Notes under the pieces: generated by a model
What the model was told of the DNA's origin: nothing
The model's database searches: none
The model's input: only the letters and a program-made list of their open reading frames with translations
Shown here: in pieces, positions 36,327 to 45,063 of the stretch
Numbering within the stretch: position 1 is the first letter of the stretch
Layout of the letters: each line of letters starts with the position of its first letter
Program-made: the position numbers and the translations under genes
Origin: Neisseriaceae bacterium
GTDB taxonomy: Bacteria > Pseudomonadota > Gammaproteobacteria > Burkholderiales > Chromobacteriaceae
DNA: 64,000 nt
Reading direction: 5' to 3'
NCBI GenBank assembly: GCA_027489245.1
Contig: JAIYAC010000004.1
Location: forward strand, 1-64,000

Positions 36327-37337
36327 ATGACGTTTCAGCGCCTGACCATTGACGATGTCGCCCGCATTGCCGGGGTGTCCCGCACCACGGCCAGCATGGT
36401 GCTCAATGGCCACGCCGAGCGCTACCGCATTGCCCAGGCCACGGTGGCGCGGGTAGAGCAGGTGGCGCGCGAGCTGAACTTCAGCCCGTCGCACTCGGCG
36501 CGTTCGCTGCGCAACCGCCGCAGCCAGGCCATTGGCCTGGTGATACCCGACCTGACCAACGCCAGCCACGCCGCGCTGGCGCAGGCGCTGGAAAACCTGT
36601 GCCGCGCCCGCGACCTGCAGCTGCTGATGGTCACCAGCGACGAAGACCCCGAGCGCGAAAGCGCCGGCATGACGCAGCTGGTAGCACGTCAGGTAGACGG
36701 CATGCTGGTGGTGCCGTGCAGCAGCGATGCCCGCCATTACCAGAAATGGACACGCCGCCTGCCGCTGGTGTTTGTCGACCGCCGGCTGGACGACAGCGGC
36801 ATCCCCTCGGTGGTGACCGACGCCACCGATAGCGTGGTGCAACTCTTGGCGCCCAAGTTGGCCGCAGGTATTGGCGAGCTGGTGTATTTTGGCGGCCAGG
36901 CCGCGCTGTCGCCCAGCCGCGACCGCCTGGCCGGCTACCGCCAGGCGCTGGCCGCTGCCGGCCTGGCCGAGCAGCCGGGGTGGGTGTGCGAGCGCGACTT
37001 CCTGCGCGAATCCGGCTACGCCATGATGCAAGCCTGGCATGCGGCCAACGGGCGCTACCCGCAGGCGCTGTTTACCGCGTCCATTACCCTGCTGGAAGGC
37101 GTGCTGGCCTATCTGCGCCAGCACGGCCTGCACGATGCGCCGCGCAGCATGATGACCTTTGACCACCACGCCCTGCTGGACTGCCTGCCGCTGGCCATCG
37201 ATGCCGTACAGCAGGATTCGGAAGGCTTGGCCGCCGCCAGCCTGGCTAAAGTACTGGCTTTGCTGGAAGGCCAGCCCCTAGCCGCTACCGATACCCGCAT
37301 TGCCGCCACCCTGTTACGCAGCCCGCACGGCGGCTAG
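36327..37337 (+). CDS. LacI-family regulator, Cra/FruR-like, probable ribose operon repressor
   Basis: A 336-residue LacI-type protein. The HTH and hinge (TIDDVARIAGVSRTTASMVL, then LNFSPSHSARSLRNRRSQAIG) resemble Cra/FruR closely, as do IGLVIPDLTNASHA and the later QALFTASITLLEGVLAYL. Position downstream of rbsKDACB suggests control of that operon, where an operator-like site lies at 31398-31417. By family resemblance its effector could be a phosphorylated sugar rather than free ribose; this is inference. AGGAG precedes the ATG. Confidence 0.85.
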   Translation: MTFQRLTIDDVARIAGVSRTTASMVLNGHAERYRIAQATVARVEQVARELNFSPSHSARSLRNRRSQAIGLVIPDLTNASHAALAQALENLCRARDLQLLMVTSDEDPERESAGMTQLVARQVDGMLVVPCSSDARHYQKWTRRLPLVFVDRRLDDSGIPSVVTDATDSVVQLLAPKLAAGIGELVYFGGQAALSPSRDRLAGYRQALAAAGLAEQPGWVCERDFLRESGYAMMQAWHAANGRYPQALFTASITLLEGVLAYLRQHGLHDAPRSMMTFDHHALLDCLPLAIDAVQQDSEGLAAASLAKVLALLEGQPLAATDTRIAATLLRSPHGG

Positions 37338-37387
37338 GGCAGGCGGCTGGTAGAATGAGCGCTTTCGTACCCGCCTGACCCCGCCCC

Positions 37388-39541
37388 ATGAACAATGACC
37401 TGCTTGCTGGCCTGAACGCCGAACAACTTTCCGCCGTCACCTGGCCCGCCAAAAGCGCGCTGGTGCTGGCTGGCGCCGGTAGTGGCAAAACACGGGTGCT
37501 CACCACGCGCATTGCCTGGCTGCTGCAAACCGGCCAGGCCAACCCGGCCAGCATTCTGGCGGTAACGTTTACCAATAAAGCCGCGCGCGAAATGCAGACA
37601 CGGCTGGCCGCCATGATGCCGGTGAACGTGAAAACCATGTGGATAGGCACCTTCCACGGCCTGTGCAACCGCCTGCTGCGCATGCACTACCGTGACGCCG
37701 GCCTGCCGCAAACCTTTCAGATTCTGGACAGCGGCGAGCAGCAAAGCGCCATCAAACGCCTGCTCAAGAGCCTGGATGTTTCCGACGAGAAATTCCCGCC
37801 CAAGCAGGTACAGCAGTTCATCAACGGCCAGAAAGAAGCCGGCGTACGCGCTGGCGAGCTCAGCGCCTACGACCCGTATACCAAAAAGCTGATCGAGCTG
37901 TACGCCGCCTACGACGCGCAGTGCAACCGTGAAGGCGTGGTGGATTTTGCCGAGCTGCTGCTGCGCAGCTACGAGCTGCTGTCGCGCAATGCCGCGCTGT
38001 GCGAGCACTACCGCGCGCGTTTCCGCTTTGTACTGGTAGACGAGTTCCAGGATACCAACCGCCTGCAATACGCCTGGCTCAAGCTGCTGGCCGGCCCCGA
38101 TAACGCGCTGTTTGCCGTGGGCGACGACGACCAGTCCATTTACGCCTTCCGTGGCGCCGAGGTGGGCAATATGCGCGCGCTGCTGGCCGATTACGGCGTA
38201 GCCGGCCCGGTGCGGCTGGAGCAGAACTACCGCTCGGCCGGCACCATTCTGGATGCGGCCAACGCGCTGATCGAGCGCAACGACGGCCGCCTGGGCAAAA
38301 AGCTGTGGACCGCCGCCGGCCCCGGCGACAAGATCCGTCTATTCGATGCCTATTCCGATGGCGAAGAAGCCCAGTTCATCGTGGACGAGGTCAAGGCGCT
38401 GAAACGCGACGGCTGGAACCTGTCCGACATGGCGGTGCTGTACCGCAGCAACGCGCAGTCGCGTATTCTGGAGCAAGTGCTGGTGCAAGCCGGCGTGGCC
38501 TACCGTATCTACGGCGGCCTGCGCTTTTTCGAGCGTCAGGAAATCAAGCACGCGCTGGCCTACCTGCGCCTGGCCATCAACCCGGACGACGACAATGCCC
38601 TACTGCGTGTCATCAACGTGCCGGCGCGCGGCATTGGTGCCCGCACGGTGGAAAACCTGCAAACTGCCAGCCGCGAGCAGGGCGTCAGCCTGTGGCAGGC
38701 TGCCTGCGGGGCAGGGGGGGGCCGCACCGCCGGTAAGCTGGCCGAGTTTGTGCTGCTGGTAGAAAAACTGCGCCAGCGCTGCGAACCCTTGAACCTGGCC
38801 GAGCAAGTCAGCCTGGTGATCGACGACTCCGGCCTGCGTGGCATGTACGAAGCCGACAAAAAAGACGGCGAAGAACGCCTGGCCAACCTGGATGAACTGA
38901 TCAACGCCGCCACCGGCTTCATGCCGCAAGAGCCGCAGCTGGCGGTGGTGGAGTTCCTGACCCAGGCTAGCCTGGAGGCGGGCGACCACCAGGCCGATGC
39001 GGGCCAGGACGCTTTGCAGCTGATGACCGTGCACGCGGCCAAAGGGCTGGAATTCAACGCCGTGTTTGTCGGTGGGCTGGAGGAAGGGCTGTTCCCGCAC
39101 GAGAACAGCTTTAACGACCCCAAGGGGCTGGAAGAAGAGCGCCGCCTGATGTACGTGGCCATTACGCGTGCCAGACAGCGGCTTTACCTGACTAATGCGC
39201 AAAGCCGCATGCTGCACGGGCAGAGCCGTTACCCTATCCGTTCGCGCTTTGTCGATGAAATTCCGGCCGAGCTGTTGCAGGTTTTATCTGCTACGGTAAA
39301 AGCTGCACCTGTAGCCAGCCGAAGCAGCTGGGCAGAGCCGGCTTTTGTGCAGCAAAAAGCGGCGGCCCGGCAGGGTGGCTGGCGTGTGGGCCAGTCGCTT
39401 AGCCATACCAAGTTTGGCGCGGGGGTGGTGATCAATGCGGAAGGTGCGGGCGACGACGTGCGCTTGCAGATCAATTTTGCCGAGCACGGCATCAAGTGGC
39501 TGGATTTGCGTTACGCTGCAGACAAACTGACGTCTCTATAA
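37388..39541 (+). CDS. uvrD: ATP-dependent DNA helicase UvrD (helicase II)
   Basis: A 717-residue SF1A helicase used in nucleotide excision and mismatch repair. It shows LNAEQLSAVTWPAKSALVLAGAGSGKTR (Q motif and Walker A), LVDEFQDTNRLQY (Walker B), VGDDDQSIYAFRGAEV, LEQNYRS, VHAAKGLEFNAVFVGGLEEGLFP and RRLMYVAITRARQRL. The C-terminus KFGAGVVINAEG...IKWLDLRYA matches UvrD/PcrA tails. Confidence 0.95.
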   Translation: MNNDLLAGLNAEQLSAVTWPAKSALVLAGAGSGKTRVLTTRIAWLLQTGQANPASILAVTFTNKAAREMQTRLAAMMPVNVKTMWIGTFHGLCNRLLRMHYRDAGLPQTFQILDSGEQQSAIKRLLKSLDVSDEKFPPKQVQQFINGQKEAGVRAGELSAYDPYTKKLIELYAAYDAQCNREGVVDFAELLLRSYELLSRNAALCEHYRARFRFVLVDEFQDTNRLQYAWLKLLAGPDNALFAVGDDDQSIYAFRGAEVGNMRALLADYGVAGPVRLEQNYRSAGTILDAANALIERNDGRLGKKLWTAAGPGDKIRLFDAYSDGEEAQFIVDEVKALKRDGWNLSDMAVLYRSNAQSRILEQVLVQAGVAYRIYGGLRFFERQEIKHALAYLRLAINPDDDNALLRVINVPARGIGARTVENLQTASREQGVSLWQAACGAGGGRTAGKLAEFVLLVEKLRQRCEPLNLAEQVSLVIDDSGLRGMYEADKKDGEERLANLDELINAATGFMPQEPQLAVVEFLTQASLEAGDHQADAGQDALQLMTVHAAKGLEFNAVFVGGLEEGLFPHENSFNDPKGLEEERRLMYVAITRARQRLYLTNAQSRMLHGQSRYPIRSRFVDEIPAELLQVLSATVKAAPVASRSSWAEPAFVQQKAAARQGGWRVGQSLSHTKFGAGVVINAEGAGDDVRLQINFAEHGIKWLDLRYAADKLTSL

Positions 39542-39571
39542 GCCACCAACATAACAAAAGCGGGGCAATAC

Positions 39572-41278
39572 ATGAGTTCGCTGTCCAATCAATCGACGAC
39601 TTTCAACGCCATTACCAGCGCCAAAGAAAGCACTGGCCGCCGGGATTACTCCAACCCGTTTGCCAAAAAGCAGTTCCTGGTGGTGGATTGCGTGCCGGAA
39701 ATGCAGCGTGCCATGTCCATGACGCTGCAGTCTTTCGGTGCCGAAAAAGTGGAATACGCCGGCAAGGCCAGCGACGCGCTGGTGAAGCTGATGCGCTACG
39801 ACTTTGACGTGGTGTTGTGCGATTACGACCTGGGCGGCGGCAGCGATGGCCTGTATCTGTACGAGGAGGCCAAGGAACGAAACCTGCTGAAGCAGTCTTG
39901 CGTGTTCATGATTGTCAGCGGCGAGCGCCGTGCGGCCAAGGTGTTGTCTGCCGCCGAGCTGGCACCGGACGGCTACCTGCTCAAGCCCTTTACTGGCGAA
40001 GAGCTGGCCAAACGGCTGGAGGTCGCCATGCGCCGCCGCGATGCCTTCAAAGTGGTAGACGAGGCGCTGATGAGCCACGACTACATGGCCGCCATTGACG
40101 CGTGTGGCAAGAAAATCAGCGAGCGCAACGAGTTCAGCCTGGATTTCATGAAGCTCAAGGGCAGCCTCAGCATGAAGATAGGCGATTACGACTCGGCACA
40201 TAACCTGTACCAGCAGGTACTGAAGATCAAGGAAATCCCGTGGGCCAAGGTGGGCATGGCCAAATCCATGGCCGGGCTCAAAAAAGTGGAGCCGGCCATT
40301 GCGCTCTTCCAGCAGGTGATTGTGGAAAACGACCGCGTGATGGAAGCGTACGACTGGCTGGCCAAGCTGTACCAGGACAACCATGACCTGAACAAGGCGC
40401 AGCAAACCCTGAAGCGCGCTACCGAGCTGTCCCCGGCCACCATTCGCCGCCACCAGGCACTAGGCCAGGTGGCCGAAGAAAACGGCGATCTGGAGCAAGC
40501 CAAAAAAGCCTACAACACCACGCTGGAGCTCTCCAAAGCCAGCTGGCACCGCAGTCCTACCCACTACGCTACGTTGGCACGCACGCAGCTTGCTAGCCAG
40601 GACAAGGCTGAAGCCATGAAAACCCTGGCCTCGCTACGCCGCGACTACAAGCACAACCCGGAAGGCGAGTGGATGGCCGATGTGGTCGACAGCACCATCC
40701 AGAACCACAGTGGTAACAAGGCGGGCGCCGAAAAACTGTTGCGTTCGGCAGAAGAACGTATGCCGCAGCTCACCAAACTGAAAGACAGCGACCGGCTGGA
40801 ATTTGCCCGCGCCTGCTATGGTCAGGGGCAGCACGACATGGGCGACAAGGTCGCCAGCGGCCTGGTGCGCAATAACCACGATAACGAAGAGCTGCTGCAA
40901 AAGCTGTCGACCATGTTTGATCAGGTTGGCCGCGGCGATGCCGGCCGCGAGCTGATCGCCAGCAATGTGCAGGGCATCGTGGACCTGAACAACCAGGCTG
41001 TGCGCGAGGCCCAGTCTGGTGACCACGACAAGGCCATCGCCCTGTTCCAGAAAGCCTTGCAGGAGATGCCGGAAAACGTGCAGCTGATGCTCAACCTGGT
41101 CAACGCCATCATTGCGCAGTGCCACCGTCAGGGCTGGCATGAAAGCAATATCAAACATGCCCACGAGTTGCTGCAGCGTGTACGCGAAATGGCGCCCACT
41201 AATAATAAATTCCAGAAGTTGCTGCAGGCCTGGCGTAGCCTGATCGATCAGCACCAGAAGCGGGAATTCCTGTTGTGA
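39572..41278 (+). CDS. Response-regulator receiver protein with tetratricopeptide repeats
   Basis: The 568-residue product has an N-terminal receiver domain (about residues 33-155): acidic D39, phospho-acceptor D84 in VLCDYDLGGG and the conserved lysine in GYLLKPFTGEEL. The remaining ~400 residues are helical TPR-like repeats (for example NLYQQVLKIKEIPWAKVGMA and ALFQQVIVENDRVMEAYDWLA). There is no DNA-binding or enzymatic output, so it probably acts by protein-protein contact. It is 30 bp after uvrD and overlaps the next gene by GTGA. Confidence 0.88.
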   Translation: MSSLSNQSTTFNAITSAKESTGRRDYSNPFAKKQFLVVDCVPEMQRAMSMTLQSFGAEKVEYAGKASDALVKLMRYDFDVVLCDYDLGGGSDGLYLYEEAKERNLLKQSCVFMIVSGERRAAKVLSAAELAPDGYLLKPFTGEELAKRLEVAMRRRDAFKVVDEALMSHDYMAAIDACGKKISERNEFSLDFMKLKGSLSMKIGDYDSAHNLYQQVLKIKEIPWAKVGMAKSMAGLKKVEPAIALFQQVIVENDRVMEAYDWLAKLYQDNHDLNKAQQTLKRATELSPATIRRHQALGQVAEENGDLEQAKKAYNTTLELSKASWHRSPTHYATLARTQLASQDKAEAMKTLASLRRDYKHNPEGEWMADVVDSTIQNHSGNKAGAEKLLRSAEERMPQLTKLKDSDRLEFARACYGQGQHDMGDKVASGLVRNNHDNEELLQKLSTMFDQVGRGDAGRELIASNVQGIVDLNNQAVREAQSGDHDKAIALFQKALQEMPENVQLMLNLVNAIIAQCHRQGWHESNIKHAHELLQRVREMAPTNNKFQKLLQAWRSLIDQHQKREFLL

Positions 41279-42552
41279 CACAGCCAAAGCACCACGGTAT
41301 ACAGCCCCTGTTGTTTACGGGGCTGTTTTCTTGTTGGTTATTGTTTGCCGCAATGGGCTGGGTGTGGCTGGAAACCGGCGAGCGTCACGCGACACAGCAG
41401 GTACTGGATGACCAGACCGAGCAGCAACTGGTGCAGCTGCGCACCCTGCTGGATGGTATGCAGCAAGAGGCGCGGCAGCTGTTGCGTAACCTGGAGCTGA
41501 CCCGAGCACAAGGTAGCGAGCAATACGCACCCTATCTGGCCAGCCTGCGCCAGCACTATCCCCAGCTGGGGCAGGTGGCACTGCTGGCGGCCAACCCGGC
41601 GCAGGGCAAGCAGCTGGAAGTGCTGGCGTTTGTGCCTTTTCAGCTGGGTGGTGCCCTGCTGCCCACCCAGGACCTGGCACGGCTGCCGCTTATCGTACCG
41701 GTACTGCCTGCGCTGCAGCGTGGCCAGGCGCAGCTGCTGGTTTGGCAGCTGCGTGCGCCAGAGCAGCTATTGCTGATCTTGCCGGGCAAGCAGGGTATGG
41801 CATTGGCTTTATGGCTTCAACCGCAAGCGTTGTTGCCCGATAGCCTGCCCGCGGACATACAGGCCACGCTCTCCGCACAGCCTGCGGCCCCGGCCGCAGC
41901 CAGCGAAGCGGGTAATCTGGTGAGCCAGCAAGCATTGCGCAGCGGTACTGTCGAGCTAAACCTGACCCTGTGGCGTGCCTGGCAGCCCTTGGCCCAGCTG
42001 TCATGGCGCAGCGTGGTGTTGCTGGCTTTCATGCTCTTGCTCTGGTTGTTGGGGTGGCAGTCATGGCGCCAGAGTCGCGGCCTGTTGCGGCAGACCCGTC
42101 AAGCACGCCGCTTGCAAGCACAATGGCTGGCGCAGGCTATGCAGCAGGCGCCGGTGTCGCCACAGCGCGCCCTGGCGACCCTGGAGCGGCAGCTGCAAAC
42201 GCTACCGCCTGCTTGCCTGATACGTGTCTGGTGGGTGCATGGCAAAGGGGTGCGCCGCCGCAATTTTCACTTGGCAAAAGCCATGCTGCAGCTGGACAGC
42301 CAGCTGGCCAGCGCACCATTTGACGGTTTGACGGTTGTTCGGTTACGCCATGGCCAGCTTTTGCTGGTGTTGCTACAGGATGAGGCCGGTATGGTAGTGA
42401 ATGCGCCCAGGCTGTCATTTTGGCTGACGGCTGCCATGGGCGGGCGGCCAGACGAGGCGAGCCTGCTATGGCACTGTTTCGAGATGGACAACGGGGCGGG
42501 CGAACTGGAGCGTGCGCTGTCGGGGGATTCTCTGGTGCAGCCGCATGTCTAG
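41275..42552 (+). CDS. Uncharacterised two-TM membrane protein coupled to the receiver-TPR gene
   Basis: The 425-residue product has TM1 at about residues 12-31, a periplasmic region with amphipathic helices (about 32-240) and TM2 at about 246-264 (VVLLAFMLLLWLLGW). A cytoplasmic tail of about 160 residues begins with a basic, Gln-rich helix. The layout resembles a sensor with a periplasmic input domain, but no HAMP, kinase, GGDEF or MCP output is recognisable. The start codon is GTG at 41275, overlapping the upstream TGA. A partner relationship with the receiver-TPR protein is inferred. Confidence 0.7.
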   Translation: MTQPKHHGIQPLLFTGLFSCWLLFAAMGWVWLETGERHATQQVLDDQTEQQLVQLRTLLDGMQQEARQLLRNLELTRAQGSEQYAPYLASLRQHYPQLGQVALLAANPAQGKQLEVLAFVPFQLGGALLPTQDLARLPLIVPVLPALQRGQAQLLVWQLRAPEQLLLILPGKQGMALALWLQPQALLPDSLPADIQATLSAQPAAPAAASEAGNLVSQQALRSGTVELNLTLWRAWQPLAQLSWRSVVLLAFMLLLWLLGWQSWRQSRGLLRQTRQARRLQAQWLAQAMQQAPVSPQRALATLERQLQTLPPACLIRVWWVHGKGVRRRNFHLAKAMLQLDSQLASAPFDGLTVVRLRHGQLLLVLLQDEAGMVVNAPRLSFWLTAAMGGRPDEASLLWHCFEMDNGAGELERALSGDSLVQPHV

Positions 42553-42562
42553 CCCCGCTAGA

Positions 42563-42597
42563 GGCTGGCCGTGCGCTGATGCCGGCCAGCCGGTTTT
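42563..42597 (+). terminator. Probable terminator after the receiver-TPR/membrane-protein pair
   Basis: GGCTGGCCG (42563-42571) pairs with CGGCCAGCC (42583-42591), followed by GGTTTT. Confidence 0.75.
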
Positions 42598-42637
42598 GCA
42601 GTACAATTGCCGCCATCGCTAACCGGGGGGAATACAC

Positions 42638-42817
42638 ATGTATCAATCCGAATTTACCGCTTTCATGAACGGCTTTCTGGAAAAAAACCCGCAAGTCGAT
42701 ACCGAACGTCGCGAACTGCGCCTGACTTGGTGGGAACGCACGCTGGATCTGGATGATCTGCGTCGCTGGAAAGCCTCCCGCGTACCGCAGAAGCCCTACG
42801 TTTACCAGCCCGAGTAA
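42638..42817 (+). CDS. Small DUF3460-family protein
   Basis: A 59-residue frame, MYQSEFTAFMNGFLEKNPQV to KPYVYQPE, matching the betaproteobacterial DUF3460 family with its WWERTLDLDDLRRW core. No signal peptide or TM. Function unknown. It lies between two terminators, so it is a single-gene unit; a GGGGGGA purine run precedes the ATG. Confidence 0.85.
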   Translation: MYQSEFTAFMNGFLEKNPQVDTERRELRLTWWERTLDLDDLRRWKASRVPQKPYVYQPE

Positions 42818-42854
42818 GCCTGGCGCACCGTCGTTCCGGCGTGCCGTATTGATC

Positions 42855-42888
42855 AAACCCTGCTTGCCATGCACGCAGGGTTTGTCTT
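42855..42888 (+). terminator. Intrinsic terminator after the DUF3460 gene
   Basis: AAACCCTGC (42855-42863) pairs with GCAGGGTTT (42875-42883), followed by GTCTTG, a short U-run. Confidence 0.75.
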
Positions 42889-42979
42889 GTGAACATCAGG
42901 GCTCGCCCGGGCGCAAGTGATACGGCCCGGCCTTGCAAGGCCCGGTAAAACCAGACGGGCAGCTTTGTCAGCAGCCCTC

Positions 42980-43005
42980 ACGCCCGCAAGGGCGTTTGTT
43001 TTTTG
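42980..43005 (+). terminator. Hairpin with U-run in the leader of the O-methyltransferase gene
   Basis: ACGCCC (42980-42985), loop GCAA, GGGCGT (42990-42995) is followed by TTGTTTTTTG. It ends 10 bases before the next ATG, so it may attenuate that gene or merely end upstream transcription. The preceding 80 bases are GC-rich with several GGCCCGG-type repeats. Confidence 0.6.
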
Positions 43006-43014
43006 AGCACCAGC

Positions 43015-43680
43015 ATGACCAGACAAACCATGACCATGAGCGACGATGTCGCTAGCTACCTGCTGCAAATCGGTGTCACCGAGCACCCGGTGCAGCGCGC
43101 TTTGCGCGAATTTACCGCCGGCCACCGCATGGCCAAGATGCAGATCGCCCCGGAGCAAGGCCAGTTCCTGCGCTGGCTGGTCGGCCTGACCGGCGCACGC
43201 CGCTATCTGGAAATCGGCACCTTCACCGGCTATAGCGCACTCACCGTGGCCCTGGCCATGGGGGAGCAGGGCCGCACGGTGTGCTGCGACATGAGCGTGG
43301 AATTCACCACCATCGCCCGCGATTATTGGCAGCAAGCCGGCGTGGCCGAGCGCATTGATTTGTACGTGCAGCCTGCCGTACAGACACTGTCCATGCTGCT
43401 GGAGCAGGGTGGGGCGGGCAGCTTTGACCTGGCATTCATCGATGCCGATAAACAGAACTACCCGGCCTATTACGAAACCTGCTTGCAGCTGGTCCGCCCG
43501 GGCGGGATTATTGCTATTGATAACATCCTGCTGAATGGCAGAGTGGTGGCACCGCAGCCCGATCACCCGCGCAGCGTGCATGTCATGCACGAATTCAACA
43601 GCAAACTGCTGACCGACCCGCGCGTCAGCCTGTGTATCTTGCCCATGGGCGACGGCATGACCCTGTTACGCCGTCTGTGA
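43015..43680 (+). CDS. Class I SAM-dependent O-methyltransferase (CCoAOMT-like)
   Basis: A 221-residue methyltransferase of the bacterial O-methyltransferase family. It has SAM-binding YLEIGTFTGYSALTVALAM, the acidic FDLAFIDADKQNYPAYYE and GGIIAIDNILLNGRV. Substrate unknown. Several starts are possible (43015, 43030, 43036); 43015 is reported, but the ribosome site is poor because the terminator-like hairpin is immediately upstream. Confidence 0.88.
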   Translation: MTRQTMTMSDDVASYLLQIGVTEHPVQRALREFTAGHRMAKMQIAPEQGQFLRWLVGLTGARRYLEIGTFTGYSALTVALAMGEQGRTVCCDMSVEFTTIARDYWQQAGVAERIDLYVQPAVQTLSMLLEQGGAGSFDLAFIDADKQNYPAYYETCLQLVRPGGIIAIDNILLNGRVVAPQPDHPRSVHVMHEFNSKLLTDPRVSLCILPMGDGMTLLRRL

Positions 43681-43785
43681 ACGGTCGCGCCGAGGAACCC
43701 GCTGTGCTTGGGCTGGTCTGTTAATCACGCCTTTTAGCCCGCTGCCGGTGTTAATATCGGCACGTTATTGAAACAGGATAAACCC

Positions 43786-44193
43786 ATGTTGCAACGCCGC
43801 CCGCGCCGCATGATGAACCAGATGAATGTGGTGCCCTACATCGACGTGATGCTGGTGCTGCTGGTGATTTTCATGGTCACTGCGCCCATGTTTACCCCCG
43901 GGGTAATCGATGTGCCCAGCGTGAGCCGCGCCGCCCAGGTAGAGACCACGCCGCTGGAAATCAGCATCGAGGCCAGTGGTGCCTACTTTGTTGGCGAAGG
44001 GGGCAAACGTGACGCTGCGGCCAACCTGGACGAGCTGATTGCCATGGTGCAGGCACGCCTGAAAGATGGCCGCCCGGTGGTGGTCACCGCGCACCAGGAC
44101 CTGAAATACAGCGAAGTCGTCAAAGTGGCCGACAAGCTGCACGCGGCCGGTATCCAGCGTGTGGCGCTGACGGTGCGCCAGCAAGGTAGCTGA
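43786..44193 (+). CDS. tolR: TolR (ExbD/TolR family)
   Basis: A 135-residue protein with one N-terminal TM. VVPYIDVMLVLLVIFMVTAPM contains the conserved proton-path aspartate, followed by the periplasmic ExbD/TolR domain (FTPGVIDVPSVSRA, HAAGIQRVALTVRQ). TolR works with TolQ to energise TolA. No tolQ lies upstream: the preceding gene is the O-methyltransferase. The ATG at 43786 after ACAGGAT is favoured over an in-frame TTG at 43768. TGATG overlap couples it to tolA. Confidence 0.92.
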   Translation: MLQRRPRRMMNQMNVVPYIDVMLVLLVIFMVTAPMFTPGVIDVPSVSRAAQVETTPLEISIEASGAYFVGEGGKRDAAANLDELIAMVQARLKDGRPVVVTAHQDLKYSEVVKVADKLHAAGIQRVALTVRQQGS

Positions 44194-45059
44194 TGCAAGC
44201 CACCCGCCAACCCGGTGCCGCCTCTTGGCTGCTGTCTGCCTGCTTGCATGCGGTGGTATTGCTCTGCCTGTGGTGGTCTGCCGCCCCGGAACAGCTGAAG
44301 ACCCCGCCACCGCTGGCGGTCGAGCTGTGGGCCGGTAATGCCGGCCAGGCCGCTGCACCAGTCGCCACGCCGGTTCCTGCGCCTAAGCCCGCCCCCGTAC
44401 CGGCTCCCGCGCCCGAAGTCAGTGCGAAAGCGCCGCCCCCGCCACCAGCCCCGGTGGTGGACAACCCGGCTGCCGATATCAAAGTACAAGCCGACAAGCC
44501 CGCCAGAAAACCGCCACAACCGGCAGCCAAACCTGCCGTAAAAGAACCGCCCGTGGCCAAAGCCAAGCCCGAGGCAGCCCCGCCAGAGCGTAGCCCGCCG
44601 CCCAAGCCGGCCAGTAACGCGGCCGCCAGGCCTGCGGCCAACCCCAAGCCCGCCGCGGTGAAAACCGACGACCTGCTGGCCGAGCTGGACGCGCTGCCGC
44701 CCGGCCCTGGGCAGGGCAAGGTGAGCCAGGCTGGTGCCAAAACCGGTGCCAAAGCTGGCGCCGCCACCGGCCAGCCAGACCTGAAACAGCAGTACGGCGA
44801 AGCCATCAAGAACCGTGTGCGCCCGTATATCGTGCTGCCGGATGGCATCAAAGGTAACCCCGAGGCATCGGTGGAGGTGATTATCCTGCCGACGCTGGAA
44901 ATCCGTAGCACCCGTATCCTGCGCAGTAGTGGCTCGCCAGCGTGGGACCAGGCGGTACTGGCGGCCCTGGCCGAAGTGCGGCGCTTCCCGCCGCTGCCCA
45001 AGGGCGCCGATTTTGCCGACTACCGCCGTATCACCCTTAATTTCCGCCCCAAGGAGTAA
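44193..45059 (+). CDS. tolA: TolA (TonB C-terminal family)
   Basis: A 288-residue envelope-spanning protein. It has an N-terminal TM (about residues 9-27), a long Pro/Ala/Lys-rich segment (about 50-165) and a C-terminal TonB/TolA domain (about 195-288, ending FPPLPKGADFADYRRITLNF). It links TolQR to TolB-Pal. Its linker is Pro-rich, not the long Ala/Lys helix of E. coli TolA. Confidence 0.88.
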   Translation: MQATRQPGAASWLLSACLHAVVLLCLWWSAAPEQLKTPPPLAVELWAGNAGQAAAPVATPVPAPKPAPVPAPAPEVSAKAPPPPPAPVVDNPAADIKVQADKPARKPPQPAAKPAVKEPPVAKAKPEAAPPERSPPPKPASNAAARPAANPKPAAVKTDDLLAELDALPPGPGQGKVSQAGAKTGAKAGAATGQPDLKQQYGEAIKNRVRPYIVLPDGIKGNPEASVEVIILPTLEIRSTRILRSSGSPAWDQAVLAALAEVRRFPPLPKGADFADYRRITLNFRPKE

Positions 45060-45063
45060 TGCC

